Shown piece after piece: positions 7,948 through 15,287 of a stretch of 30,431 nucleotides of DNA. The DNA comes from Candidatus Uhrbacteria bacterium (GTDB taxonomy: Bacteria; Patescibacteriota; Patescibacteriia; UBA9934; GWF2-40-263). The DNA lies in assembly GCA_016208545.1 (NCBI GenBank), contig JACQXU010000008.1, positions 1 through 30,431 on the forward strand, read 5' to 3'. The translations under genes were made by a program, and so were the position numbers. Each line of letters opens with the position of its first letter. Position 1 is the first letter of the stretch. A model generated the notes under the pieces. It saw only the letters and a program-made list of their open reading frames with translations. It was not told the DNA's origin and did not search any database.

Positions 7948-7959
7948 CTCCACAACTTC
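7928..7959 (+). repeat. Exact 16-bp tandem duplication across the miaB/miaA junction
   Basis: ATGACTCCACAACTTC occurs twice without a gap. The first copy encodes the MiaB C-terminus. The second contains the miaB stop and the miaA start codon and first residues. The unit belongs to the GACTCCA family seen at several other gene junctions in this window. Confidence 0.9.
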
Positions 7960-8858
7960 CAAAACTAATTGCTATTGTTGGGCCAACTGCGTCTGGAAAA
8001 ACTGGGCTTGGGATTGAGATTGCTAAAAAAGTTGATGGGGAAGTTGTAAGTGTTGATTCAAGACAGGTTTACAGAGGAATGGATATTGGGACGGCAAAGG
8101 TCGGAGAGGTCGGAAAGGACCGAGAGGGAAAGACAATTGATGGAATTCCACACTGGGGAATTGATTTGGTGAATCCTGACGAGGATTATTCTGTCGCAGA
8201 TTTCAAAAAATACGCTGAACAAAAAATCGAGGAGATTATCAAACGAAAACACGTTCCGATTTTAGTTGGCGGAACAGGACTTTGGGTTTCTGCTATCATA
8301 AATAATTTTGATCTCGCGAAAACTCCGGCTGACTTGAAACTTCGAGCAGAACTTTCAGCGCGACCGATTGAAGATCTATTTTTAGAATACAAACAACTTG
8401 ATCCAGAAGGCGCAGAAGTAATTGACAAAGAAAATAAACGTCGAGTTGTTCGAGCGCTTGAGGTAACTAAACTTACTGGGCGTCCATTTTCACAACAACA
8501 AACAAAAGGCGAACCTAAATATGACGTTCATCAAATTGGAATTATTGTTGAACGTTCGATTTTGAATGAACGTATAAATAAAAGAGTCGATGAAATGATC
8601 GCAGACGGACTTGTGGACGAAGTTCGGTCACTTAGTGATAAATATGGATGCGAGATAGATTCAATGACTGGAATCGGTTATCGCCAAATTTGTGAATTTT
8701 TAGAAGGGAAATCAACGCTCGCTGAAGCAATCGAGAAAGTCAAAAAAGCCACCAGGCAATACGCAAAACGCCAAATGACTTGGTTTAAACGCGATTCAAG
8801 AATTCATTGGATGTCGGATCAAGAAGCCGCATTTAATTTTGTTATTGGTTTTTTATAA
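7944..8858 (+). CDS. miaA: tRNA dimethylallyltransferase MiaA
   Basis: Protein of 304 aa that transfers a dimethylallyl group to A37 of tRNA, making the substrate for MiaB. The P-loop GPTASGKT is at residues 13-20, the conserved VDSRQVYRGMDIGTAK follows at about 37-52, GGTGLW at about 109-114, and the C-terminal TRQYAKRQMTWFKRD is characteristic of the family. Length is normal. The ATG at 7944 gives a 4-bp overlap with miaB and places the P-loop at the usual distance from the N-terminus. It ends in the inverted-repeat element that fills the gap to the convergent gatB. Confidence 0.95.
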   Translation: MTPQLPKLIAIVGPTASGKTGLGIEIAKKVDGEVVSVDSRQVYRGMDIGTAKVGEVGKDREGKTIDGIPHWGIDLVNPDEDYSVADFKKYAEQKIEEIIKRKHVPILVGGTGLWVSAIINNFDLAKTPADLKLRAELSARPIEDLFLEYKQLDPEGAEVIDKENKRRVVRALEVTKLTGRPFSQQQTKGEPKYDVHQIGIIVERSILNERINKRVDEMIADGLVDEVRSLSDKYGCEIDSMTGIGYRQICEFLEGKSTLAEAIEKVKKATRQYAKRQMTWFKRDSRIHWMSDQEAAFNFVIGFL

Positions 8859-9015
8859 ATCGTTCGGACTCTTCTGTTCGCAGACATCCAGCGCCGACTT
8901 GAACAGACATTGGTTAACCACGAAGATTACGTCGGCGATGGCTAAGCCGCCGCCACTCACACTGGTTTTCACAAACGTCTTCGGCGGCGGTCAAGAACAG
9001 AAGAGTCCGAACGAT
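8859..9015. repeat. Inverted-repeat element with perfect 21-bp arms, filling the miaA/gatB gap
   Basis: Arms 8859-8879 and 8995-9015 are exact reverse complements. Just inside, the left side has the G(C/T)AGACATC word and the right side GGCGGTCAAG, both shared with the element at 19566-19787. The interior is GC-rich with several small stems (GCCGCCGCC and GGCGGCGG runs). The element starts one base after the miaA stop and ends on the first base of the gatB stop, so it is the complete spacer. It may serve as a bidirectional terminator, be a non-autonomous mobile element, or both. Confidence 0.75.
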
Positions 9016-10520
9016 CAAATACTCTTCAATTTAACAAGCAACATATTTCGTGTGAGTGCTGGTTCAGCAGTTCCTTCTGTTTCTTTCATAACCATTCCAA
9101 TCAAAAACGTCAGAAGCTGTTCTTCTCCGGCCTGGTAGCGCGCGACTTCGACAGGATTTGCGGAAAGCACGCGATTCACAACTTCCGCGAGCTCGACTTC
9201 GTCATCCATTTGTCCGAGTCTTTGTTCTTCCATTATGTGAGTTGGATCATCACCAGCCTCGAGCATTTCGTTCAAAACTTTTAGACCAATTGTGTTGTTG
9301 AGTTTTTTTGTTGCGATTAACGTAATAAATTCCGCAAAGTTTTCCGGAGTAATTTTCATTGTTTTAATGTCTCCGCCACGTTCAGAAAGAAGCCCCATCA
9401 ATTTTGACAAAAGCCAACCAGAAACAAGTCGCGCTAAGCCATTCAATCCTTCAACTTCTGAAGTGTCTCCAACCCATTCTAGCAATTCTGAAAATGTCTG
9501 TTCTGTAAAGTCTGCAAGCGCTGGATCATCACAAATTTGTCTAGTGTCAGAAGGTTTGAGTCCGAATTCGTTTTGCATTCGTGATCGTCGAGCCGCTGGA
9601 AGTTCAGGAAGCTCTTTTTTCATGTCCTCTGCGGTTTCTGAAAGCTCAAGAGCTGGAATATCTGGTTCTGGAAAATAACGATAATCCGCCGCCTCTTCTT
9701 TTGAACGTTGTTCTTCTGTGATTTGCCGCGCGTCGTTCCAGCCGCGAGTTGTTGAAATTTTTGGAGGATTTTCTTCTTCCCACAAACGCGTTTGCCGTTC
9801 GATTTCATATTCAAGTGCGCGTTCGACGTGACGAAACGAGTTTATGTTTTTGATTTCTGTTTTTGGATTGAACATTGCTCCGGCAAGAGTTCCATCTTCA
9901 TTGTGTCTGCGTAAAGAAACGTTTGCGTCACAGCGCAAATGTCCTTTTTCCATGTCAGCGTCGGACACGCCAAGATATCGCGCGATAAGACGAAGTTCTG
10001 TCAAAAATATTTTTGCTTCCTGTGGTGAACGAAAATCAGGTTCTGTTACGATTTCAATTAAGGGCGTGCCGCCGCGATTGAAATCAACGCAGGATTTTCC
10101 GCTTTCTGTGTGAAATAACTTTGCGGCATCTTCTTCCAAATGCGCTCGAGTGATGCCAATGCGCGCTTGTTTTCGCGCACCATTTGGAATTTCGATTTCC
10201 AAAAATCCATTTGTCGCAATAGGCTGATCGAACTGCGAAATTTGATATGCTTTTGGTAAATCTGGATAAAAATAATTCTTGCGATCGAATTTTGATCGCT
10301 CCGCAATCGAACAATTCAAAGCCAAACCCATCAAAACTCCAAAACGAATTGCTTGCTCGTTTGGTACAGGAAGCACTCCTGGCTGACCAAGACAAATTGG
10401 ACACACGTTTGTGTTCGGCTGTGCGCCAGTCTCGTGCGCAGAGCAGGCGCAAAACATTTTGGTTTTTGTTTTGAGCTGAATGTGAATTTCAAGTCCGATG
10501 ATTGGTTCGTAGGAAAACAT
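9015..10520 (-). CDS. gatB: Asp-tRNA(Asn)/Glu-tRNA(Gln) amidotransferase subunit B
   Basis: Protein of 501 aa, the tRNA-binding and kinase subunit of GatCAB, which amidates misacylated Glu-tRNA-Gln or Asp-tRNA-Asn. Family signatures are EPIIGLEIHIQLKTKTKMFC at the N-terminus, NVCPICLGQPGVLPVPN, RKNYFYPDLPKAYQISQFD and EDAAKLFH, then VDFNRGGTPLIEIVTEPD. The C-terminal helical YqeY-like tail domain (about 350-501) is present. The presence of gatB implies that the cell makes Gln- or Asn-tRNA indirectly; gatA and gatC are not in this window. The ATG at 10520 matches the usual N-terminus. It follows a spacer made of 21-bp repeats, without a Shine-Dalgarno site. Confidence 0.96.
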   Translation of the reverse strand: MFSYEPIIGLEIHIQLKTKTKMFCACSAHETGAQPNTNVCPICLGQPGVLPVPNEQAIRFGVLMGLALNCSIAERSKFDRKNYFYPDLPKAYQISQFDQPIATNGFLEIEIPNGARKQARIGITRAHLEEDAAKLFHTESGKSCVDFNRGGTPLIEIVTEPDFRSPQEAKIFLTELRLIARYLGVSDADMEKGHLRCDANVSLRRHNEDGTLAGAMFNPKTEIKNINSFRHVERALEYEIERQTRLWEEENPPKISTTRGWNDARQITEEQRSKEEAADYRYFPEPDIPALELSETAEDMKKELPELPAARRSRMQNEFGLKPSDTRQICDDPALADFTEQTFSELLEWVGDTSEVEGLNGLARLVSGWLLSKLMGLLSERGGDIKTMKITPENFAEFITLIATKKLNNTIGLKVLNEMLEAGDDPTHIMEEQRLGQMDDEVELAEVVNRVLSANPVEVARYQAGEEQLLTFLIGMVMKETEGTAEPALTRNMLLVKLKSI

Positions 10521-10526
10521 ATTGGA

Positions 10527-10580
10527 AAGTCTTGGAGTCAGAAGTCAAAGTCTTGGAGTCAGAAGTCAAAGTCTTGGAGT
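10527..10580 (-). repeat. 21-bp tandem repeat (about 2.4 units) upstream of gatB
   Basis: The unit CTTGGAGTCAGAAGTCAAAG plus T is repeated exactly and then partially. It continues past the stop of the neighbouring membrane gene as related ACTCCACAACTCCATGACTT sequence, so that gene's last dozen codons derive from the same family. Confidence 0.85.
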
Positions 10581-10589
10581 TTTTGGTAA

Positions 10590-11339
10590 TTACTCCACAA
10601 CTCCATGACTTTGTGATTTTGACTCCACGACTTCTCCACTTTTAACCTCCAAATACACTGACGTTAAAAAGATCACCAAAAGCGGCAACAAAATAACTTC
10701 CCCAATTGATTCTAACACTTGAATCCAAAGCGGCAATGTGCCAGTGAGCATATCCAAAAGATCAACGCCTTGCAAGGCCGCGATTAAACTCATAATAAGA
10801 GACAAAATAAGCGAATATACGATAAATAAAAAAAGTGTTCCACCGAAAATTGTCAAAAAGACTTTCCAAAATTTACCTTTAATCATTGCTTTGCTTGTTT
10901 GAAGAGCGTCAAGTCCGCGTTTGCCGTCCAGAATCGCAGTGAATTGTGCAAAAGAAAACCAAACAAAAAATAAAAATCCCGGCACAACTAGAAGTAAAAG
11001 TCCGCCGATCAAAATTAGTGTCTGAAGCAATGCGACTGTTAGAACTGGCGCAATTAGTGTCTTTGCGATTTTAGGAAACCGTCCATGTTCAAATTTTTTT
11101 CCTGTGAGCAGAGCGTCTGCGCAAAGCACAAGAATAATTACAACCCAAAAAGACAAAAAAAGTTCAACGAGCATCAATAAAAAAGCTAGCAATTGTGCAA
11201 AAGGTGAGAGTGGAAGTAATCCCAAAATCACTGCTCCAGCAAATGGAATTAAAAGCCACGCGGAATATCCGAGAAACGTTGCCGCGTTCGTGCGATATAA
11301 TCGAACGCTTTTTAAAATGAGTTCAAACGGCGAGGACAT
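10590..11339 (-). CDS. Multi-pass membrane protein, paralogue of its upstream neighbour
   Basis: Protein of 249 aa with about six hydrophobic segments (roughly residues 22-43, 50-75, 93-118, 122-140, 160-185 and 208-228). I prefer ATG 11339 over an upstream TTG because GGAGAGG lies at a workable distance in the end of the preceding gene. It overlaps no base of that gene (stop at 11342). The central motif LDGKRGLDALQTSKAMIKGKFWKVFL matches the neighbour's LDGLQGKKALIKSRELIQGRFWGVFL, which shows tandem duplication. The pattern resembles small membrane proteins annotated as DUF975 or glycerophosphodiester-phosphodiesterase membrane-domain type, but I cannot decide between them. The C-terminal VVESKSQSHGVVE is encoded by the dispersed GACTCCA repeat. 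Its function is unknown. Confidence 0.75.
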   Translation of the reverse strand: MSSPFELILKSVRLYRTNAATFLGYSAWLLIPFAGAVILGLLPLSPFAQLLAFLLMLVELFLSFWVVIILVLCADALLTGKKFEHGRFPKIAKTLIAPVLTVALLQTLILIGGLLLLVVPGFLFFVWFSFAQFTAILDGKRGLDALQTSKAMIKGKFWKVFLTIFGGTLFLFIVYSLILSLIMSLIAALQGVDLLDMLTGTLPLWIQVLESIGEVILLPLLVIFLTSVYLEVKSGEVVESKSQSHGVVE

Positions 11340-11341
11340 AC

Positions 11342-12220
11342 TCAAATTTCCTCTCCTTTGAGTGCTCGATAAAGTAGAATGTCAGCGTTTATGATGAGTG
11401 GATTGATGAGCGCCGCAATAATAATTGGGAATGTTGATTCAATAATCGTTTTGATTCGAAGTTGAAGATCGAGACTCAGTCCGCCTGCGACGTTGAGTAA
11501 AATTTCCGTGACGTATGCGACAATCACCATTATAAAAACTCCGAAAATAATAAAGACAAGTTTTGGAACAACAAGGCGCAAAAATACTCCCCAAAAACGT
11601 CCTTGAATGAGTTCTCGGCTTTTAATAAGCGCTTTTTTACCTTGCAGGCCATCGAGAACAGTAACGGTTGGCGACAGATAATATTCAACCATCCATTTAA
11701 AAGACAGAATAAACGCTACGAAAATGCCTGGCACGAGCAAAATATTCCCGATTCCAACAAGTGTTATATTGTTGAAAAGCGCGCCGAGCGTTGTTAGGAT
11801 AATTGTCGGCCCAAATCCGATTAGAATCGCGACAACGAGAAGAAACGCTACCATGAGTGAAACAACAAGAGTCGGAAAGAAAAGCGGTTTTGTTTCTTTG
11901 TGCGCTTGCTTAACACTTATATTTCGTCCTTGCAAATATCCTTTTGTGAGTCTTGAAAGAGCAATTACAACCCAAAGTCCGAGCAGAGGCGCGACAACGT
12001 AATTCGTAAAAATAAAAAGTAGAACGCCGATATTTTCTGAAAGAGTTAGGCTGTTTGAAAACCAAAGTGTACTGGCGGATGGATAAAGCGCGAGTGAAAG
12101 AACGTAAAGAATTGCGAGGAGTAGAAGCCAACTCGCGACACTCATAAATTCACTGAATCTAGCTCGATATAATTCCCACGATTCATCAATGATTTTGCCG
12201 ATTGAAATAAGTTTTGGCAT
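11342..12220 (-). CDS. Multi-pass membrane protein, first of a paralogous pair
   Basis: Protein of 292 aa with six or seven hydrophobic segments and an N-terminal cytoplasmic stretch (MPKLISIGKIIDESWELYRARFSEFM). That opening, a short amphipathic helix leading into the first membrane helix, is shared with the downstream paralogue (SPFELILKSVRLYRTNAATFL). A conserved basic turn KKALIKSRELIQGRFWGVF lies between late membrane segments. The two genes are separated by two bases and form an operon. They probably act as a pair in the membrane, perhaps as half-units of one complex; this is inference. The spacer upstream is a pyrimidine-rich degenerate repeat on the coding strand. Confidence 0.75.
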   Translation of the reverse strand: MPKLISIGKIIDESWELYRARFSEFMSVASWLLLLAILYVLSLALYPSASTLWFSNSLTLSENIGVLLFIFTNYVVAPLLGLWVVIALSRLTKGYLQGRNISVKQAHKETKPLFFPTLVVSLMVAFLLVVAILIGFGPTIILTTLGALFNNITLVGIGNILLVPGIFVAFILSFKWMVEYYLSPTVTVLDGLQGKKALIKSRELIQGRFWGVFLRLVVPKLVFIIFGVFIMVIVAYVTEILLNVAGGLSLDLQLRIKTIIESTFPIIIAALINPLIINADILLYRALKGEEI

Positions 12221-12223
12221 AGT

Positions 12224-12274
12224 AGAGAAGCTGAAGAAGTTAAAGAGGCTGAAGAAGCTGGAGAAGTTAATATG
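12224..12274 (-). repeat. Degenerate CTTCTTCAGC repeat spacer
   Basis: On the plus strand it reads GAGAAGCTGAAGAAGTTAAAGAGGCTGAAG-type units. The same GAAGCTGAAGAAGCTGGAGA wording occurs in the spacer at 25889-25919 and inside the 3' coding part of rplY (about 26992-27026). Confidence 0.75.
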
Positions 12275-12988
12275 TCAACACGTTGATAGAATATCTGAAA
12301 TAAGTTTTTGTGCGCGAGTTGAAGTTTCTTCAATAGTTCCTGTCATATCGAGTGTATATATATGAGTTCCGTGTGATTCAAATAATTTTTTTAGCCACGG
12401 TTCTTCAAATCTTTGTTCGAGTTTTTTTAGAAATTCGAGTTGGCCGAAAACTCCTTTTGAATCATCATCGCGTTTTGCAATGCGCACAGCTGCTTCTTCA
12501 GACGAAAGTTTTGTGAGAATAAGTGCGTCTGGCGCGTATTCAAGAGCCAGTTTGTTTCCTGGTAGATTTATAATTGTCTCAAACGGAATGCTGTTTGGCA
12601 TTATCGGCTGATACACAATTGAAGTCGAAACACCTCGGTCTTGAATGATTGTTTTTCCAGCTTTGATCGCTGGAATGATAAGTCGCCCATACATTATTTG
12701 CCGATCAAGCGCAAAAGCATGAGCAAGTTCTTCGCCGCCGTATGGCACATCATCGCGCGAAAGTTCATATCGGATCGCACGACCAATCCATGTTCGAGTT
12801 GGTTCGTATGTGAAATAGACGTCATAGTCCGGGATTTTTTCAAACTGCGGCGGTTCAACATCTTCCCAATCAGAAAGACGAAAAATTTTGTGATTACAAG
12901 ACTCTGCCCAAGATTGGACAGCACGCAAAACAGTGGATTTTCCACTGCCTGCGATTCCGTCAATCATAATAAAACGTCCTGAAGTCAT
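12275..12988 (-). CDS. tmk: Thymidylate-kinase-like deoxynucleoside monophosphate kinase
   Basis: Protein of 237 aa (start ATG 12988), a P-loop kinase expected to phosphorylate dTMP to dTDP. Seen: FIMIDGIAGSGKST at the N-terminus (P-loop), YEPTRTWIGRAIRYEL (the counterpart of the TMK EPGGT...G..IR segment), QDRGVSTSIVYQ (the DR motif with Tyr-Gln), and a basic RIAKRDDDSKG lid. It is divergent: EPT replaces EPGGT, and a long insert precedes it. A longer start at 13021 would overlap dut by 17 bases and add a segment unlike the family, so 12988 is preferred. A TATTAT box lies 4 nt before that ATG. Downstream of dut, it forms the leftward arm of the deoxynucleotide island. An altered substrate, such as a modified dNMP, is possible. 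Confidence 0.8.
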   Translation of the reverse strand: MTSGRFIMIDGIAGSGKSTVLRAVQSWAESCNHKIFRLSDWEDVEPPQFEKIPDYDVYFTYEPTRTWIGRAIRYELSRDDVPYGGEELAHAFALDRQIMYGRLIIPAIKAGKTIIQDRGVSTSIVYQPIMPNSIPFETIINLPGNKLALEYAPDALILTKLSSEEAAVRIAKRDDDSKGVFGQLEFLKKLEQRFEEPWLKKLFESHGTHIYTLDMTGTIEETSTRAQKLISDILSTC

Positions 12989-13004
12989 AATGATAATAGC
13001 ACAT

Positions 13005-13439
13005 TTAGCCTGTTGAACCAAAACCGCCGCGGTTTGGACTTGTGAGTTTCATCACTTCTTGAAATTCAGCTTTTACAAATGGAACAAACATGGCTTGCAC
13101 AAGCCGATCGCCTTTTTTGACTTCTGTTGGCTCATTTGTGAAATTAAGAAGCTGTAAAAGTAGTTCGTCGTTTGGTCCGCAAAAGTCGTTATCCACAATT
13201 CCAAAACCTTGCGGAACACAAAGTCCGTATTTTCTAGGTAATGATGATCGAGCCGCAATGAATAAAACGTAATTTTCCGGCACACACACAACCAAGCCAG
13301 TGCGTAAACGTACGATTTCGCCAGGCTGGATTGTTGCAGATTCGATTGTGGATAGATCAAAAGCGCAAGCTCCATTTGAGTGATAGGTTGGAATTACTGC
13401 GTCTGGATGGCATTTTAGGATTTTCACAGGTATGGACAT
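13005..13439 (-). CDS. dut: dUTP diphosphatase
   Basis: Trimeric-type dUTPase of 144 aa that hydrolyses dUTP to dUMP and pyrophosphate, protecting DNA from uracil and feeding dTMP synthesis. The five family motifs are visible: ACAFDL (25-29), ARSSLPRKYGL (63-73), GFGIVDNDFCGPNDEL with catalytic-type D83, KGDRLVQAMF, and the C-terminal phosphate arm RGGFGSTG (137-144). It is divergent from thyA across a 43-bp spacer made of AGTAGTAA repeats. A TATCAT box lies 4 nt before the ATG, consistent with a leaderless transcript. The function is secure. Confidence 0.93.
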   Translation of the reverse strand: MSIPVKILKCHPDAVIPTYHSNGACAFDLSTIESATIQPGEIVRLRTGLVVCVPENYVLFIAARSSLPRKYGLCVPQGFGIVDNDFCGPNDELLLQLLNFTNEPTEVKKGDRLVQAMFVPFVKAEFQEVMKLTSPNRGGFGSTG

Positions 13440-13482
13440 AGTGATGATATTTTAGTAGTAAAGTAGTAAAGTAGCAAAGTAT

Positions 13483-14322
13483 ATGACTCCATTTGACATT
13501 CAATACAAAAAGGCAATTTCCGACATTATGGAAAATGGATATGAGATTCCAAATCCATGGTCTGGCCGCACAACGAAAATGTTGCCTGGAGTTACTTTGC
13601 GCGTTGACGTTCAGGAAAGTTTCCCGCTCCTTACTTTGAGAAAAATTCCACTTAAGATTTTTATTGCTGAACAAATTTGGTATTTGATGGGACAGAACAA
13701 TCCAACTTGGCTTCAACAATTCACAAAAATTTGGGATGACTTTTTAGAAGAAGACGGAACAGTTAAAGCCGCATACGGCCATCGCTGGCGTCATCATTTC
13801 GGACGTGATCAAATTGATTCTCTTATAAATCACCTCACACAAAATCCTCATTCACGACATGCCGTTGTTGTGACATGGGATCCATCGGACGACGGACTTG
13901 GCGTTGATTCAAAGAAAAATTTACCGTGTCCGTATACTTTTACTGTGAACATTGCTGGCGGAAAATTGCATTTGCACAATATTATAAGAAGCAATGACAT
14001 GATGCTTGGGTGTCCGCATGATGCGGCCGGATTCGCGCTTTTGCAGTGTATTTTGGCTGATCGGCTTGGAGTTGAACCTGGAATTTACACGCATTCAATT
14101 TCAAACGCACACATTTACGACAATCATTTCGAAGCCGCACGCGAGCTTGTTTCACGAACGAACGATCACGGACCGGTTTCTTTACGAGTTCCAGTTGGGA
14201 GTTACGAGCGCGCTGTGAACGGCGATACTGAACTTGTGAACGAGATTTTTTCTTCACTTAAATCACAATATCAACCACTTGAGTCGATTGGAGGAATGGA
14301 AATCACGGTTAATGTGTACTAA
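13483..14322 (+). CDS. thyA: ThyA-family pyrimidine (hydroxy)methylase with the dCMP-type Asn-to-Asp change
   Basis: Protein of 279 aa in the ThyA fold, using methylene-tetrahydrofolate at C5 of a pyrimidine deoxynucleotide. Seen: RVDVQESFPLLTLRK, AEQIWYLMG, AAYGHRWRHHFGRDQ, catalytic C149 in NLPCPYTF, RSNDMMLGCPHDAAGFALLQ (170-188) and AHIYDNH. In dUMP-specific synthases the segment LGLPFNIA carries the Asn that reads the uracil ring; here the aligned residue is D180 (codon at 14020-14022). Established knowledge: Asn-to-Asp at this position (N229D in L. casei TS) turns TS toward dCMP, and T4 dCMP hydroxymethylase naturally has Asp there. The His that normally follows the catalytic Cys is Pro here. 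I therefore infer a dCMP methylase or hydroxymethylase, or a divergent TS. Adjacent folA favours a methylation that yields dihydrofolate. Confidence 0.88.
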   Translation: MTPFDIQYKKAISDIMENGYEIPNPWSGRTTKMLPGVTLRVDVQESFPLLTLRKIPLKIFIAEQIWYLMGQNNPTWLQQFTKIWDDFLEEDGTVKAAYGHRWRHHFGRDQIDSLINHLTQNPHSRHAVVVTWDPSDDGLGVDSKKNLPCPYTFTVNIAGGKLHLHNIIRSNDMMLGCPHDAAGFALLQCILADRLGVEPGIYTHSISNAHIYDNHFEAARELVSRTNDHGPVSLRVPVGSYERAVNGDTELVNEIFSSLKSQYQPLESIGGMEITVNVY

Positions 14323-14338
14323 ATTAGTATTAAGTATT

Positions 14339-14404
14339 AAGTAGTAGGTAGTAGGTATACGCGTTTTTTTAACAAGTGTACTTACTACTTACTACCTACT
14401 ACTT
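14339..14404. repeat. Imperfect inverted repeat of AAGTAGTAGGTAGT units between thyA and folA
   Basis: AAGTAGTAGGTAGT (14339-14352) is the exact reverse complement of 14391-14404, and further degenerate AGTAGT/ACTACT units lie on both sides. A T7 run sits in the loop. The hairpin probably ends thyA transcripts before the folA promoter. Confidence 0.65.
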
Positions 14405-14406
14405 GC

Positions 14407-14412
14407 TACAAT
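14407..14412 (+). promoter_or_regulatory. -10 box TACAAT placed for leaderless folA
   Basis: TACAAT ends 6 nt before the folA ATG, so RNA would begin at or next to the start codon. There is no Shine-Dalgarno site. Confidence 0.45.
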
Positions 14413-14418
14413 TCTTTT

Positions 14419-14937
14419 ATGAATGTCATTTTACTTGCCGCGATTTCTGCAAATGGAAAAATTGCAGAACATGAAGGTCAGACATCTCTTGATTGGACTT
14501 CAAAAGAGGACTTGCATTTTTTTGTTGAAAAAACAAAAGAGATCGGAGTTTTGATTATGGGTCGCAAAACTTTTGACACGATCGGGAAGCCATTGAAGGG
14601 GAGGAGGGTTATTGTGATGACGAAGGAAGAAAGGGAAGTAATGGAGGAAAATGAAGGAGGAGGAAAAGTTGAATTTACAAATGAACAACCGCGCGAACTA
14701 CTTGAGCGTTTGCAAAAAGAAGGCATTGAGAGTGTTGTTATTGCTGGTGGATCATCAATTTACAGTCAATTTTTGCGTGTCGGACTTATCACAGAGCTTT
14801 ATTTGACTGTCGAGCCGGTTTTGTTTGGTGATGGAATTCCACTTGCAACAGGATTTGAAAGAATAAATTTGTCGTTTGTTGATTCAACACTGCTTGGAGA
14901 TGGTTCTGTATTATTACATTTTTTATGTCAGAAATAG
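14419..14937 (+). CDS. folA: Dihydrofolate reductase
   Basis: Protein of 172 aa in the DHFR/RibD-C fold, expected to reduce dihydrofolate to tetrahydrofolate with NADPH. Seen: LLAAISANGKIA at the N-terminus, LDWTSKEDLHFFVEKTK (24-40), matching the DHFR W...DL.FF segment, MGRKTFDTIGKPLKGRRVIVMT (47-68), and the glycine motif VIAGGSSIYSQFL (107-119). A Glu/Gly-rich insert at 70-83 is unusual. DHFR is needed when a thymidylate-type methylase oxidises the folate, so its place next to the ThyA-like gene fits a methyl-transfer rather than a pure hydroxymethyl-transfer reaction. Its end overlaps the next reading frame by 13 bases, suggesting coupling. Confidence 0.88.
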   Translation: MNVILLAAISANGKIAEHEGQTSLDWTSKEDLHFFVEKTKEIGVLIMGRKTFDTIGKPLKGRRVIVMTKEEREVMEENEGGGKVEFTNEQPRELLERLQKEGIESVVIAGGSSIYSQFLRVGLITELYLTVEPVLFGDGIPLATGFERINLSFVDSTLLGDGSVLLHFLCQK

Positions 14938-15287
14938 ATTATCCATTTTTGCCTGATGGAAAGTTTTTTTGTTTTGTCAGTGCGGACAATCCGTTCATAC
15001 AAGAAGCAGAGCGTGCGCGTGAGGATTGCGCTGGCGATAGATTGTATCCTGTTGGAGCAGTTTTAGTTCGCGATGGGGAAGTGATTGCTAGAGCTGGGAA
15101 TGGGTTTAATCAAGGCCGTGGATCGCGACATGTTTGTCCGCGAGTTGTGCTTGAATGTCCAAGTGGAACAGGGTATGAGTTGTGTCAACTACACGACGCT
15201 TTAGGACACGCAGAACAAATGTTAGTCGCAATAGCAAAAGGGGTTGGGATTGATCCGTCCCGAGCCGTGTTGGAAAGTAATGATTGA
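14925..15287 (+). pseudogene. dCMP/cytidine-type deaminase, truncated by a frame change
   Basis: Residues 1-105 look like a zinc-dependent deoxycytidylate deaminase: YPVGAVLVRDGEVIARAGNG, then CPRVVLECPSGTGYELCQLH, then GHAEQMLVAIAKGV with zinc and proton-shuttle residues H95 and E97. The second zinc motif should follow after about 20 residues, but the frame runs to a stop at 15287. In the +1 frame the expected continuation EPCWKVMIESGIQNVYLLENA appears from about 15262. I recall Patescibacteria deaminases with a WW-Cys-Cys-x-Pro-Cys-Trp segment. Here the residues just before the Pro-Cys-Trp are missing, including the first zinc Cys. The simplest reading is a small deletion with frame change near 15250-15262, which inactivates the deaminase unless it is an assembly error. 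Confidence 0.7.

Noticed and set aside
11340..11345. TTG start for the membrane protein ending at 10590
   Set aside because: An ATG two codons downstream (11339) fits the upstream GGAG spacing and avoids overlap with the preceding stop.
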